Shown here piece by piece: positions 35,481 to 44,324 of a stretch of 64,000 bases of DNA. The position numbers were made by a program, and so were the translations under genes. Where the stretch lies: the NCBI RefSeq assembly GCF_039862785.1, contig NZ_CP156795.1, forward strand, positions 2,294,001 through 2,358,000, written 5' to 3'. Under the pieces are notes generated by a model. That model had not been told where the DNA came from. It made no database searches and was given only the letters and a program-made list of their open reading frames with translations. Within the stretch, counting starts at the first letter, position 1, and each line of letters starts with the position of its first letter. Source of the stretch: Acinetobacter sp. ANC 7912 (lineage in GTDB: Bacteria > Pseudomonadota > Gammaproteobacteria > Pseudomonadales > Moraxellaceae).

Positions 35481-35611
35481 GATCTTCACCCTTTATTGAT
35501 CATCACAAATCTCCAGCTAGTTTAGCGATCTATCCAGATCAAGGGAAAGTTCGGATCAAATTTATAAAAGTTAAGAGTAAGTGATTGATCAAATCAAATA
35601 GAGGAACTGAC

Positions 35612-36097
35612 TTAAGCGCAATCCGCCTGTTTCACATCTAAACGGTATTCACGTTTATGTTCCTGCCCATGACGGTCGACATGGGTATAGAAAATGCCGT
35701 AACGCCCGACATAATATTCCAGCGACTGATCGTAAAAATTCCAATAAATCGACCACTCACCCAAATCCATTTTCCGGATTAGGGTATTGGTTTGCATCGG
35801 CATTTTACTCAGCCATTTCTGTTGTAGCTGTTCAGCCTGCTGACGATCCATCAATTGTACCGGCGCCTTGAAAAACAGTTGTGCCACGTCATCAAACAGC
35901 TGCAGTTCATAGGCATCCACCAAAATTTCCCGTGGCTGACGCTGTTCAGGATTTGCCTGCTCAAACGCATCCTGCTGAGATTTGAATTTTTTATGCCAAT
36001 GCTGCAGCTGATCTCGAGCCTTATCCATTTTAAAGAACACGATCCACGCGGCATAAATAGCAATTAAAAAACAGATAAAAAGCAATAATTTGACCAT
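35612..36097 (-). CDS. Membrane-anchored protein of unknown function
   Basis: 161 residues. An N-terminal hydrophobic helix (residues 3-23) anchors a soluble domain rich in Gln and aromatic residues. The C-terminal part (EWSIYWNFYDQSLEYYVGRYGIFYTH, in two halves) suggests a beta sheet. I do not recognise the family. The upstream 400 bp towards the GNAT gene are AT-rich. Confidence 0.6.
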   Translation of the reverse strand: MVKLLLFICFLIAIYAAWIVFFKMDKARDQLQHWHKKFKSQQDAFEQANPEQRQPREILVDAYELQLFDDVAQLFFKAPVQLMDRQQAEQLQQKWLSKMPMQTNTLIRKMDLGEWSIYWNFYDQSLEYYVGRYGIFYTHVDRHGQEHKREYRLDVKQADCA

Positions 36098-36510
36098 AAT
36101 CTGGGCCTCTTATCCTGAGTTATTTTTATTGTAAATCAACTGAAAGACAAATGAATATTCACTGATCCATTTACAAACCTTAACATAGTGGTGAATAAAC
36201 AACCAATTTAAGTCATTTCAAGATATTTCAAGTTATTCTTAAATGATTGCTACAAGCTACCCGATTCAGCTTTGGTTTTTTATTTAAAAATGGGACGTCT
36301 AATGAGTCCATATATAAATGATCAAGCCTTTCTTCACAATCCTGCCTGTCTGACAATCTGGAAAAGTCTCACAAAGGTTTTACAGAAGTACCGCAGAATC
36401 ACTATAGATGAGCAAAAAACCGGTCATAACAATACAATCTCGGTCTTTTATTCATTGTTCACCTATTGCTAAATAAAAAATCCAGATTATTAAGTTTATT
36501 TTTACTATAG
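36098..36510. other. AT-rich divergent intergenic region
   Basis: 413 bp between the membrane-anchored protein (minus) and the GNAT gene (plus). It contains a 66-codon TTG-start ORF (36272-36472) that I do not believe in. No strong hairpin or repeat is visible. Confidence 0.4.
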
Positions 36511-36966
36511 ATGATGATTCGTGAAGGAAAAGTTCAGGATATTCCGCAAATCTTGCAGGTGATCCATGACAGTATTCAGTCGTGTGTCCTAGATCACCAG
36601 CGTGAGGAAAGCCGTATCCAGACCTGGCTGGAAGCCTTTACGCATGCCAGCTTGATTGTGGAAATGCTGTATAACGACTGCTGGGTCTGTACCGTGCATG
36701 ACAAAGTGGTGGGATTTTTAATGGTCAGCGATCAGGGCGAAATCCGCATGCATTATGTGGTCAGCAGTATGCAGCGTTTAGGCTATGGTACACAGCTGTT
36801 TAATCATATGCTAGACGCGATTGCTCATAAAAATATTAGTCATTTAGAAATTGAAAGTACTCAAACTGCGCTGCCTTTTTACACCAAACTTGGATTCCAG
36901 ATGCCGATTAACAGTTCACTCAATACATCAACTTTACATCTGTATAAAACCCTGTCTCATAGCTGA
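36511..36966 (+). CDS. GNAT-family N-acetyltransferase
   Basis: 151 residues, single GNAT domain. The acetyl-CoA binding motif A reads MQRLGYGTQLFNHMLDAI (near residues 88-105, Q/RxxGxG/A pattern), preceded by a strand MHYVVSS and followed by HLEIESTQTALPFYTKLGFQ (motif B, ~110-129). The substrate is unknown. Two adjacent ATG codons (36511, 36514) are possible starts. It ends before a hairpin shared with the convergent FKBP gene. Confidence 0.85.
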   Translation: MMIREGKVQDIPQILQVIHDSIQSCVLDHQREESRIQTWLEAFTHASLIVEMLYNDCWVCTVHDKVVGFLMVSDQGEIRMHYVVSSMQRLGYGTQLFNHMLDAIAHKNISHLEIESTQTALPFYTKLGFQMPINSSLNTSTLHLYKTLSHS

Positions 36967-37091
36967 TTTTTATTAAGAAATATTATCCAATCCAGTTGTT
37001 GCAATCATAGTTTTGGATAATTCCTTTCTTCGATTTTCTCCGCGTAACTAGGCTAATCAAACCATTACTTATGGGTGATAAATGACAATTA

Positions 37092-37124
37092 AAAAGCAGG
37101 ATAACAAAAAACCATCCTGCTTTT
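37092..37124. terminator. Bidirectional terminator between GNAT and FKBP genes
   Basis: AAAAGCAGGAT/ATCCTGCTTTT, 11-bp perfect stem with an A-rich loop of eleven bases. Confidence 0.85.
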
Positions 37125-37163
37125 ATTGAACTAGTTCTGATCAATTCAAAAACTTAGAATGAC

Positions 37164-37502
37164 TTAATCACGTGTTTTCACATCATAGAGTTCGATTTCA
37201 AAAATCAGGTTTGAATTCGCCGGGATAATATTCCCCATTTTACGTTCGCCATAAGCCAAGTGAGCAGGTACGATCAGTTTACGTTTACCGCCCACTTTCA
37301 TACCCATAATGCCCTGATCCCAGCCTTTAATTACGCGGCCAGTGCCGATCACTGTTTCAAAGTACTGACCACGATCTAACGATGAGTCAAATTTGGTCCC
37401 GTCTTCCAACCAGCCTGTGTAGTGGGTAGTAATCAGCGCACCTTTTACTGCTTCTTTACCTTCACCAACTTTTAAATCGATAATTTCTAATTCTTTCACC
37501 AT
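37164..37502 (-). CDS. FKBP-type peptidyl-prolyl cis-trans isomerase
   Basis: 112 residues, a single cytoplasmic FKBP domain without signal peptide. It catalyses proline isomerisation during protein folding. The FKBP pattern is complete: VHYTG-like THYTGWLEDGTKFDSSLDRG (26-45), IGTGRVIKGWDQGIMGMKVGGKR (beginning near 51) with the pocket Trp, and AYGERKMGNIIPANSNLIFEIEL (starting near 83). AACC ATG context has no strong ribosome binding site. Confidence 0.92.
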   Translation of the reverse strand: MVKELEIIDLKVGEGKEAVKGALITTHYTGWLEDGTKFDSSLDRGQYFETVIGTGRVIKGWDQGIMGMKVGGKRKLIVPAHLAYGERKMGNIIPANSNLIFEIELYDVKTRD

Positions 37503-37590
37503 GGTTTTTACCTAAACTGAGCACCAAATTTTCATGGCTTAGTATAACCGCATTTGCTTGCGTGCTTACGAGTTTAAAGTAAACAGGCGT

Positions 37591-38214
37591 TTAAAAGCTG
37601 AGTTCCTGAATATTGGGATCATTTAATAAATAATTGGTCAGCTTTTTATGATTTTCTGCCGTCCCGATTAAAATCCAGCGCCCACTGATGCGATGCTCGG
37701 TCTTATGCTGCACACTGCGTATCACCTTCATGTCATAGGTCTTAAACAGATATTCATAATGATCCAGGGTTTTGCGCTGATAGGGGCAAATAATCCTATA
37801 CGCCCGCGCCTGGCTTAGGTTTTCGATTCCATCCTGGACATAAACCAGAAAAATCAGCACGATGAGCACGATCAAGGTCGCGAACATACTGAGCAGTTCA
37901 TACCCTGCCCCTACAGCCATACCCAGTGCAGCGGTCATCCAGATGGTGGTAGCAGTAGTAATCCCGGAAATCCGGTTTTCATCTTTAAAGATCACCCCGG
38001 CACCGACAAAACCAAGACCGGTCAGAATATTGGCAGCAATCCGGTCAGGACTATCGATGCCGATTTTTAAAGACATGATGGTAAACAGACAGGAACTGAG
38101 GCTGACCATAATCATGGTTCTTAAGCCCGCAGATTTGCTCCGGTATTCACGCTCTGCACCAATAATGGCACCAATCGCGAGAGCAATCAGCAAACGATAG
38201 ATATCCGGATGCAT
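37591..38214 (-). CDS. MgtC/SapB family membrane protein
   Basis: 207 residues. MgtC-type proteins are inner-membrane factors linked to magnesium-limited growth and inhibition of ATP synthase in pathogens; many homologues are uncharacterised. The N-terminal MgtC domain (about 1-125) has the conserved GAIIGAEREYRSKSAGLRT, DRIAANILTGLGFVGAGVI and ISGITTATTIWMTAALGM elements and four to five helices. The C-terminal ~80 residues form a small ACT-like soluble domain. AAAAGG lies close before the ATG. Confidence 0.88.
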   Translation of the reverse strand: MHPDIYRLLIALAIGAIIGAEREYRSKSAGLRTMIMVSLSSCLFTIMSLKIGIDSPDRIAANILTGLGFVGAGVIFKDENRISGITTATTIWMTAALGMAVGAGYELLSMFATLIVLIVLIFLVYVQDGIENLSQARAYRIICPYQRKTLDHYEYLFKTYDMKVIRSVQHKTEHRISGRWILIGTAENHKKLTNYLLNDPNIQELSF

Positions 38215-38302
38215 ATACCTTTTCCCGTAATTTATTCTTATATGTTAGGTATACGCAATTTTTAAAGCAGGCTGCAAGCCTAGACCTACAACCTGAAGAT
38301 TT

Positions 38303-38833
38303 TTATTGTAAACGTTCCCACTCAATCACAGCCTGCCCCTTGTCACCGATCAAGGTCCATTCACCATCCATGATGTTGAGTTGCAACTGCATGGTACGTT
38401 CACATAACTGTTGCACTGCTTCAGTAGTGGCCGGAGAGATTTTCCAGACTTCCACATTGGATAAGGTTTTCAGCTTGCTACTGCGTTTGTACCATTCATC
38501 GACTGACGTACCATAAGCCACTACTGCGACCTTTTTACAACGTGCACTGGCCTTTTTCACCTTGTCTTCATCCGGACAACCGACTTCAATCCACTGAATC
38601 AGTTGGCCGGTCAGATCTTTTTCCCACAGCGCGGGCTCATCAGTTTCAAACAGGTCTTTGGTAAATTCCAGCGCTTCGCCAGCATAACGGGCAAATGCCA
38701 GAATACGCACCATCAAACGTTCAATGGTTTCAGAGGGGTGCAGAGCCATAGTCAGCTGATGATCCTCATAACGATGGATATCCATATCGGCAATGTTCAG
38801 ATCAGCCTTATAAATTGTTGCTTTAAGCGCCAT
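38303..38833 (-). CDS. YaeQ family protein
   Basis: 176 residues. YaeQ proteins have a PD-(D/E)XK nuclease-like fold and were linked to RfaH-related phenotypes; activity is unclear. Family elements visible are the N-terminal MALKATIYKADLNIADMDIH, MVRILAFARYAGEALEFTKDL (starting near 41), the segment reading LWEKDLTGQLIQWIEVGCPD (~68-87, with the Glu/Asp expected for the nuclease-like site) and the C-terminal GDKGQAVIEWERLQ. Confidence 0.9.
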   Translation of the reverse strand: MALKATIYKADLNIADMDIHRYEDHQLTMALHPSETIERLMVRILAFARYAGEALEFTKDLFETDEPALWEKDLTGQLIQWIEVGCPDEDKVKKASARCKKVAVVAYGTSVDEWYKRSSKLKTLSNVEVWKISPATTEAVQQLCERTMQLQLNIMDGEWTLIGDKGQAVIEWERLQ

Positions 38834-38913
38834 AAATCAATCCTCAAATTTGGCGCCTAGCATATAAGATTTGAATGATTTTTGCTGAACTGATTAAGCC
38901 CAATATCCATCAT

Positions 38914-39936
38914 TTATGGCGAAGTTTTAGCTGCAGCATCGATTCGGCAATTCATTAAGACTATTTCAAATGCCAGCCAGTCCCGCTGTTCAGCTGGATA
39001 AATTATCTCGATGCGGTTATCAATACCTTCGTCTGCGGTCTGGTAGTTAAACTGCTCCGGATTGAAGTTAAAACTTTTCCAACCCTGATTGGTGTTAAAA
39101 ATCCCTTTAATCCTCAGCCAGTTGTGCTGCTCACATAGCAGATCGAGCAGCTTATAAAAATCAAACTGCCAGCGTTTTGGCAATTTCCAGCCTGCAACCG
39201 CATAGCCTTGCGCCGATTCCACATAATGATAAGGCAGCTGCTGGATTTTCGCGGGTTGCTCACCTACACGTTGCTGACGTTGTTGTAACAATAAAGGCTG
39301 AATCTGCCGTGCTGAACCCACATAGTCCTGTTGCAGCTGCTCAATATCGACCTGCCCCTGTGAACTCATAAGCCAAGTCTGCTGATAGACCTGATATTCC
39401 TGTTGCAATTCTTTCAGGCTTTGCTGATCGGCATCCGTCATCAGGTCGGTATGTGATACCACCACAATATGGGCTGCTTTTAACTGATCGGCATATAGAT
39501 TCTGTGTAGTCCATTCTCTGTCATGCAGACGTGAACCATCAATCACAGTGACTAATGCCTGCATTTTTAAATGTGGCTGCCAATGTGGTTCTGTGAGTTG
39601 TTCCAATAACTGGGCTGGATGACCTAATCCTGTCGGCTCGATAAACAGCCGATCCGGTTTGGCTTCGGACAATAGTCTGGACAAGGCAATCTGCATCGGT
39701 AACTGACTGCTACAGCACAGACAACCACCCAGCAACTCCTTCACGGCATAGCCCTGATCCTGTGGTAACAGTTCCTGATCCACGCCAATCTGACCAAACT
39801 CATTCATTAATACTGCCCAGGTTTCACCTTCCGGCTTTTGGCTAAGCAAATGTTTAAGCAAAGTGGTTTTTCCCGCACCTAAAAAGCCAGAAATAATATG
39901 CACAGGTAAGGCAGAAGCCGAAGGAATCAGTTTCAA
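38914..39936 (-). CDS. CobW/COG0523 family GTPase, probable zinc metallochaperone
   Basis: About 340 residues using the TTG at 39936 (KLIPSASALPV follows). COG0523 GTPases insert metals, mostly zinc, into target proteins. Visible are Walker A GFLGAGKTT (~17), the CxCC metal site in GGCLCCSSQ (~70), EPTGLGHP (~103) and a C-terminal CobW_C domain. The usual guanine-specificity NKxD is SHTD here (VVSHTDLM). The frame is open to an ATG at 40023, but a TATAAT promoter hexamer (39976-39981, minus strand) lies between, so the longer form is unlikely. Confidence 0.85.
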   Translation of the reverse strand: MKLIPSASALPVHIISGFLGAGKTTLLKHLLSQKPEGETWAVLMNEFGQIGVDQELLPQDQGYAVKELLGGCLCCSSQLPMQIALSRLLSEAKPDRLFIEPTGLGHPAQLLEQLTEPHWQPHLKMQALVTVIDGSRLHDREWTTQNLYADQLKAAHIVVVSHTDLMTDADQQSLKELQQEYQVYQQTWLMSSQGQVDIEQLQQDYVGSARQIQPLLLQQRQQRVGEQPAKIQQLPYHYVESAQGYAVAGWKLPKRWQFDFYKLLDLLCEQHNWLRIKGIFNTNQGWKSFNFNPEQFNYQTADEGIDNRIEIIYPAEQRDWLAFEIVLMNCRIDAAAKTSP

Positions 39937-39975
39937 GAAGAACTCACAGGAGACAAAAAATTCAGGAATGCACCT

Positions 39976-39981
39976 ATTATA
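39976..39981 (-). promoter_or_regulatory. Putative -10 element of the COG0523 GTPase gene
   Basis: TATAAT on the minus strand with an upstream TGGG, about 40 bp before the TTG at 39936. It places transcription start near 39969 and argues for the downstream start codon. Confidence 0.45.
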
Positions 39982-40123
39982 ACCCAGAGCATTTTTATTA
40001 CCGAAGTGAATAGAAAAAGCCACTTTTAAATTAATTGGGTTTTAGTTTTTATGGTGGATTTCTTAAATGAATGATAGTTAAACGCTTACAACTGCTTATT
40101 TTTTATTCATTTTTGAAATATTT

Positions 40124-41098
40124 ACGCCAATCTCAACTTTTTAAGTCATTGAAATAAAAAGGACATAACCTCATTTTAAATCCGTCTATGAAAATAAAAT
40201 TACAGTTATGTCCACTGAAGAATTTATCATCATTGTCTATTTAATCATAGAGGAAATTTACCCAACTATAGTCTCTGAACCATTAAGAAAACGTGGTTTT
40301 CCACCTGCTTTAACCGATATTGAAATTATCACAATGCAAATTGTTGGTGAGTGTCTCAAAATGGATACGGATAAAAGCATATGGATGTTTTTTAAAAACA
40401 ATTACTTAAGTTGGTTCCCTCATTTAGGTTCATATCCTAACTTTTGTAAGCATTGTGCAAACTTATGGCAAGTTCATCAAAAAATCACAGCCCAATTAAC
40501 TGCACATTATGGTCAGGATCATATTCATTTTATTGATGGATTTCCTATACCTGTTTGTCGTTATAGTCGAGCAAAAAGACACAAGAATTTCAAAGAACAT
40601 GCAGGTTTTAGTTATTGTGCTGCACAACAAGAGAAATACTATGGTTTTAAAGGGCATCTTGTAATTAATTTGGAGGGTATGATTACTGGCTATACTTTCG
40701 CTCCAGCAAATGTAGATGAGCGTGATGTTGCACCAGAAATCACAGAAAATATTCATGGGTTACTAGGTGCAGATAAAGGTTACTTAAGACCCAGCTTGAA
40801 AGAATACTATAAATTTCAGTACGTTGATCTACAAACTCCTTTAAGAAAGAATATGCCGGACTCTAGATCTCAAGAATCAATGAGGTTGCTTATGAGAGCA
40901 CGAAGGAAAATTGAAACGGTCATTGGTCAATTAACTGATCGCTTTAATATTCAAAAAGTAAGGGCAAGAGATTTATGGCACTTATCGCATCGTTTTATCA
41001 GAAAGATTTTGTCACATACGGTCTGCGTCGTTATGAATAAAAAATGTGGTTATTCACCGATTCAATTTGAAAAGCTTATTTAAAGTTGAGATTGGCGT
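40124..41098 (+). mobile_element. IS982-family insertion sequence (975 bp)
   Basis: The ends are inverted repeats beginning ACGCCAATCTCAACTTT (40124-40140 and complement of 41082-41098). A 7-bp direct repeat AATATTT flanks the element (40117-40123 and 41099-41105). It carries one intact plus-strand transposase gene. Size, ends and transposase fit IS982-family elements common in Acinetobacter (for example the ISAba9/ISAba825 size class). It landed in AT-rich DNA between the COG0523 gene and a small exported protein gene and seems to disrupt no gene. Confidence 0.92.
40208..41083 (+). CDS. IS982-family transposase
   Basis: 291 residues, full length. The DDE catalytic residues are visible: Asp in HFIDGFPIPVC (about 110), Asp in LLGADKGYL (about 192) and Glu in RRKIETVIGQLTDRF (about 238). 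The N-terminal part holds helical DNA-binding elements. The composition is Lys- and AT-rich, unlike the neighbouring core genes, as expected for a mobile element. Confidence 0.93.
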   Translation: MSTEEFIIIVYLIIEEIYPTIVSEPLRKRGFPPALTDIEIITMQIVGECLKMDTDKSIWMFFKNNYLSWFPHLGSYPNFCKHCANLWQVHQKITAQLTAHYGQDHIHFIDGFPIPVCRYSRAKRHKNFKEHAGFSYCAAQQEKYYGFKGHLVINLEGMITGYTFAPANVDERDVAPEITENIHGLLGADKGYLRPSLKEYYKFQYVDLQTPLRKNMPDSRSQESMRLLMRARRKIETVIGQLTDRFNIQKVRARDLWHLSHRFIRKILSHTVCVVMNKKCGYSPIQFEKLI

Positions 41099-41249
41099 AA
41101 TATTTTTAAATATTTATTTAATCTTTTATTCAGTAACTTAACCAAATGAAAACATAACTTTGGCTTTTGTATACATGTGTATGCGTTCCGCTATAGCTTT
41201 TGTGAAATCAATTGCAGCCCAGATTTTCACCACCTAGCATAGGCTCCTG

Positions 41250-41275
41250 TTCTGTTGATGTGATGGTCAACAGAA
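41250..41275. repeat. Inverted repeat upstream of the small exported protein
   Basis: TTCTGTTGA (41250-41258) and TCAACAGAA (41267-41275) are perfect inverse complements around eight bases, 40 bp before the start codon at 41315. It may be an operator or a 5' leader hairpin. Confidence 0.45.
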
Positions 41276-41314
41276 TCTACTAGTACTTAAAGAAAATATA
41301 TAAGGATGCCAAAT

Positions 41315-41554
41315 ATGAATTTCTCACAAATTTTACTTGCTTCTACCTTTGCCGCAGCTACAGCAACCAGCTTCGCTGCTACTAAAACAGACAAAACCAC
41401 AACTACTGAGGAAGAAAAAGTCATTGTCAGCACTCAGGAGCAGCCTGATACGACTGAGATCAAAGCACCTGTTGCTTCAGGTACTGCCGAGCAGCCGACT
41501 TCTGAAACTGCTGCAGAACCAACTACTTCTAGCACTACTAAGTCTGCACAGTAA
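41315..41554 (+). CDS. Small exported Thr/Glu-rich protein
   Basis: 79 residues. A signal peptide covers about residues 1-21 (cleavage after TSFA). The mature ~58 residues are low complexity, rich in Thr, Glu, Ala and Ser, and probably unstructured. Family not recognised. The ATG at 41315 with AAGGA eight bases upstream is preferred over one nine bases earlier. It lies directly downstream of the IS982 element. Confidence 0.6.
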   Translation: MNFSQILLASTFAAATATSFAATKTDKTTTTEEEKVIVSTQEQPDTTEIKAPVASGTAEQPTSETAAEPTTSSTTKSAQ

Positions 41555-41920
41555 TTCTACAACCTGATGATTTATCAACCGGTACCCTTTTAACCGGGTA
41601 CACGCATTTTCAGATGTCAAACGCCAGAGAGAGATCTCGCGAGACATTTGGGAATGATCAAAATGGCTGTATGCACATCTGCATGCAGCCATTTTTCTAT
41701 TCAAATTTCCGTTTCATCATAATCAAATATGATCATTGAATCATTGCAAACTATCAGAAAAATTTAATTAAATATTTATTTATCAAAATCTTATAAATTT
41801 AACTATTTTTCTTATCATGTATTTTAGCTATATAGTCCCGACTATGGCCTAGCTTGTTTAGACTTAGGATTTAGCCCTAAATAGCATCCAATTCGTGGAT
41901 GGATTCAAGGGAACCTTGCG
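41555..41920. other. Intergenic region upstream of the MhpA-like gene
   Basis: 366 bp. It holds a GTACCC/GGGTAC stem (41583-41602), a strong hairpin at 41660-41696, a CATCCA/TGGATG hairpin (41885-41901), and a small CAAGG/CCTTG stem that includes the ribosome binding site of the next gene. The middle is AT-rich, with room for a promoter. Confidence 0.5.
41660..41696 (+). terminator. Terminator-like hairpin
   Basis: AAAATGGCTG..ATGCA pairs with TGCAT..CAGCCATTTT around CATC, followed by TT. It lies 105 bp after the exported protein gene, the nearest plus-strand gene upstream. Confidence 0.7.
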
Positions 41921-43525
41921 ATGAGCAATGCAAATTACACAACAGAAGTCGCCATTTTAGGTGCTGGTCCGGTTGGCCTAACCATTGCCAACTACTTGAG
42001 CAAACAGGGCGTTCAGGTCACTGTAGTGGAACAGCTAGACAGTCTGATTGATTATCCTCGTGCCATTGGTATTGATGATGAATCGCTGCGTACCATTCAA
42101 TCCTTAGGTCTGGTGGATCAGGTTTTACCGCACACGACACCTAACCATGCTATGCGCTTCCTCACACCAAAAGGTCGCTGTTTCGCTGATATTCAACCGA
42201 TGACCCGTGAATTCGGTTTCTCTCGCCGTAATGCATTCATTCAGCCACAGGTCGACAATGTTCTGCTGCAGGGCTTAAAACAATATAAGAAAACTCAGGT
42301 ACTGTTCTCACGCCATCTAACACACTTCAGCCAAGATGCTGACGGTGTGACGTTAAACGTTCAGACCAAAGACAGTGATTCAGAGATCATCCGTGCACAG
42401 TACCTGATTGCCTGTGACGGAGGTAATTCTTATGTACGCCGTACGCTAAATATTCCATTTGAAGGAAAAACTGCACCGAACCAGTGGATCGTGATTGATA
42501 TCGATAATGATCCGTTGGCGACCCCACATATTTACCTGTGCTGTGACCCGGTACGTCCTTATGTATCGGCTGCGCTGCCACACGGTATCCGCCGTTTCGA
42601 GTTTATGGTGATGCCAGGCGAAACACAGGAAGAACTAAGCAAACCAGAAAATATTGCCAAACTGCTATCGAAAGTCCTGCCAAATACCGATGGCATCGAA
42701 GTGATCCGTCAGCGTGTTTATACGCATAACGCGCGTATTGCGGATAAATTCCGTATCGACCGTATCCTGCTGGCAGGTGACGCCGCGCACATCATGCCAG
42801 TATGGCAAGGTCAGGGCTACAACAGCGGTATGCGCGATGCCTTTAACCTAGCCTGGAAAATGGCACTCGTAGTACAAGGTAAAGCCGGTCCAGAACTGCT
42901 GGATTCTTATCAGGTTGAACGTAAAGACCATGCCAAAGCGATGATCGACTTGTCTGTAATGGCGGGCCACGTCCTGGCTCCACCGAAAAAATGGCATGGT
43001 ATCGTGCGTGACGGTATCTCATCTGTGCTGAACTACATCAAGCCAATCAAGCAGTATCTGCTGGAAATGCGCTTTAAGCCAATGCCGAAGTACAACGATG
43101 GCGCCCTACTGCCAAGTGCTGAAAAGACTTCTCCAGTTGGCAAGATGTTTATCCAGCCACAAGTAAAACTGGAATCTGGCGAAACTGTACTGCTTGATGA
43201 AGTGATTGGTAATGATTTCGCAATCATCGCTTGGGGCGTCGATCCGAAATGGGGTCTTAGCGAACAGTCGATCCAGCAATGGAAGAAACTGGGCGTAAAA
43301 TTCATCCAGGTGATTCCTGCGGTGCAACTGGATAATCCACAACGTAAGAAATATGACGATGTGATTACCATCGGTGATATCGGCACTGAAATCCGCACTT
43401 GGTTCGGTCAAACAAAAGAATCTATTACAATTCTGCGTCCAGACCGTTTTGTGGCTTCGCTGGCGATTCCACAATCAATCGATAGCACTAGCCAGGCACT
43501 ATTTCGTAAACTACACGCGAAGTAA
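41921..43525 (+). CDS. MhpA-like FAD-dependent aromatic hydroxylase
   Basis: 534 residues, a class A flavoprotein monooxygenase like 3-(3-hydroxyphenyl)propionate hydroxylase MhpA. Visible are the FAD-binding [17 protein letters not shown] (14-30), the DG motif in [16 protein letters not shown] (~159-174), and [21 protein letters not shown] (starting near 286). A C-terminal thioredoxin-like domain follows (~400-534). No mhpB-F genes are nearby, so the substrate is uncertain; other phenols are possible. AAGGGAA precedes the ATG inside a small hairpin that could limit ribosome access. Confidence 0.85.
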   Translation: MSNANYTTEVAILGAGPVGLTIANYLSKQGVQVTVVEQLDSLIDYPRAIGIDDESLRTIQSLGLVDQVLPHTTPNHAMRFLTPKGRCFADIQPMTREFGFSRRNAFIQPQVDNVLLQGLKQYKKTQVLFSRHLTHFSQDADGVTLNVQTKDSDSEIIRAQYLIACDGGNSYVRRTLNIPFEGKTAPNQWIVIDIDNDPLATPHIYLCCDPVRPYVSAALPHGIRRFEFMVMPGETQEELSKPENIAKLLSKVLPNTDGIEVIRQRVYTHNARIADKFRIDRILLAGDAAHIMPVWQGQGYNSGMRDAFNLAWKMALVVQGKAGPELLDSYQVERKDHAKAMIDLSVMAGHVLAPPKKWHGIVRDGISSVLNYIKPIKQYLLEMRFKPMPKYNDGALLPSAEKTSPVGKMFIQPQVKLESGETVLLDEVIGNDFAIIAWGVDPKWGLSEQSIQQWKKLGVKFIQVIPAVQLDNPQRKKYDDVITIGDIGTEIRTWFGQTKESITILRPDRFVASLAIPQSIDSTSQALFRKLHAK

Positions 43526-43537
43526 TTCAATGTTATT

Positions 43538-43565
43538 AAAAAACCACGCTAGAGCGTGGTTTTTT
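43538..43565. terminator. Bidirectional terminator between MhpA-like and GST genes
   Basis: AAAAAACCACGCT/AGCGTGGTTTTTT, perfect 13-bp stem with a two-base loop. Confidence 0.93.
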
Positions 43566-43577
43566 AATTGTTGAAAA

Positions 43578-44195
43578 TTAAGTCCGATAAGGCTGAAACC
43601 ATGCAATATCTTTCAGTGAATCTCGCTTGGCCAAAGTCTGTAAAAAAGGCGTGAATTCCGCATAATCCGGCAGGATTTTCGCGTTGATAGCAAAGATCAG
43701 GCAATAGGCCACATACAGGTCAGCTGCGGTACATTGTTCACCAAGCAAATAAGGACTAGCTTGCAGTATCCCCTGTTTCAGAAAACGATGTACAGATGCT
43801 TCATTGCCAAAGCTCAGGCTACGGCGTTGCTGTTCAATACGCTCCGCTGGAATTTGCAGATTGCTGATATCAATATATTCGGTCAAAGGCCCATGACAGA
43901 ACAAAATCCATTTCAGATAAGCACCACGTTTCGGATCATCCAGATCAGGTGCTAGACCTTTGTCCCGGAATTTATCCGCCAGATAAATATAGATCGCTGC
44001 CATTTCTGAAATCACAATGCCCCGATCGACCAGACAGGGCACCTTGCCCATCGGATTGATCTGTTCATAATTTGGCTGATGCATGTCTGGATAAGCCATT
44101 TCAACCTGCTGAATTTGGTCTTCAATACCGAGTTCTTGAATCAGCGGAAATAAAGTCAGGCCACGGGATTGTGGATTGTTATATAAGGTCATCAT
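43578..44195 (-). CDS. Glutathione S-transferase family protein
   Basis: 205 residues. The N-terminal thioredoxin-like domain (1-80) has the conserved cis-Pro in GKVPCLVD (~50-57) and the glutathione-binding ISEMAAIYIYLADKF (~62-76). The helical C-terminal domain (~85-205) has CTAADLYVAYCLIFA. Such proteins conjugate or reduce with glutathione; a link with aromatic breakdown by the convergent MhpA-like enzyme is possible but unproven. AAAGG lies nine bases before the ATG. Confidence 0.85.
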   Translation of the reverse strand: MMTLYNNPQSRGLTLFPLIQELGIEDQIQQVEMAYPDMHQPNYEQINPMGKVPCLVDRGIVISEMAAIYIYLADKFRDKGLAPDLDDPKRGAYLKWILFCHGPLTEYIDISNLQIPAERIEQQRRSLSFGNEASVHRFLKQGILQASPYLLGEQCTAADLYVAYCLIFAINAKILPDYAEFTPFLQTLAKRDSLKDIAWFQPYRT

Positions 44196-44324
44196 AAGAG
44201 TGAACCTTTTGTAATTGCCACTCTCTGACTATAGCGCGATTTGTGAATTGGTCGCGTTAAGATGTGCTACTAATCATTTCACTATTTTTATTTTATGATT
44301 GGACTTCCCTGCCCAGTGCCCGGA

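Noticed and set aside
36272..36472. 66-codon ORF with TTG start
   Set aside because: No ribosome binding site, AT-rich spacer, unconvincing composition.
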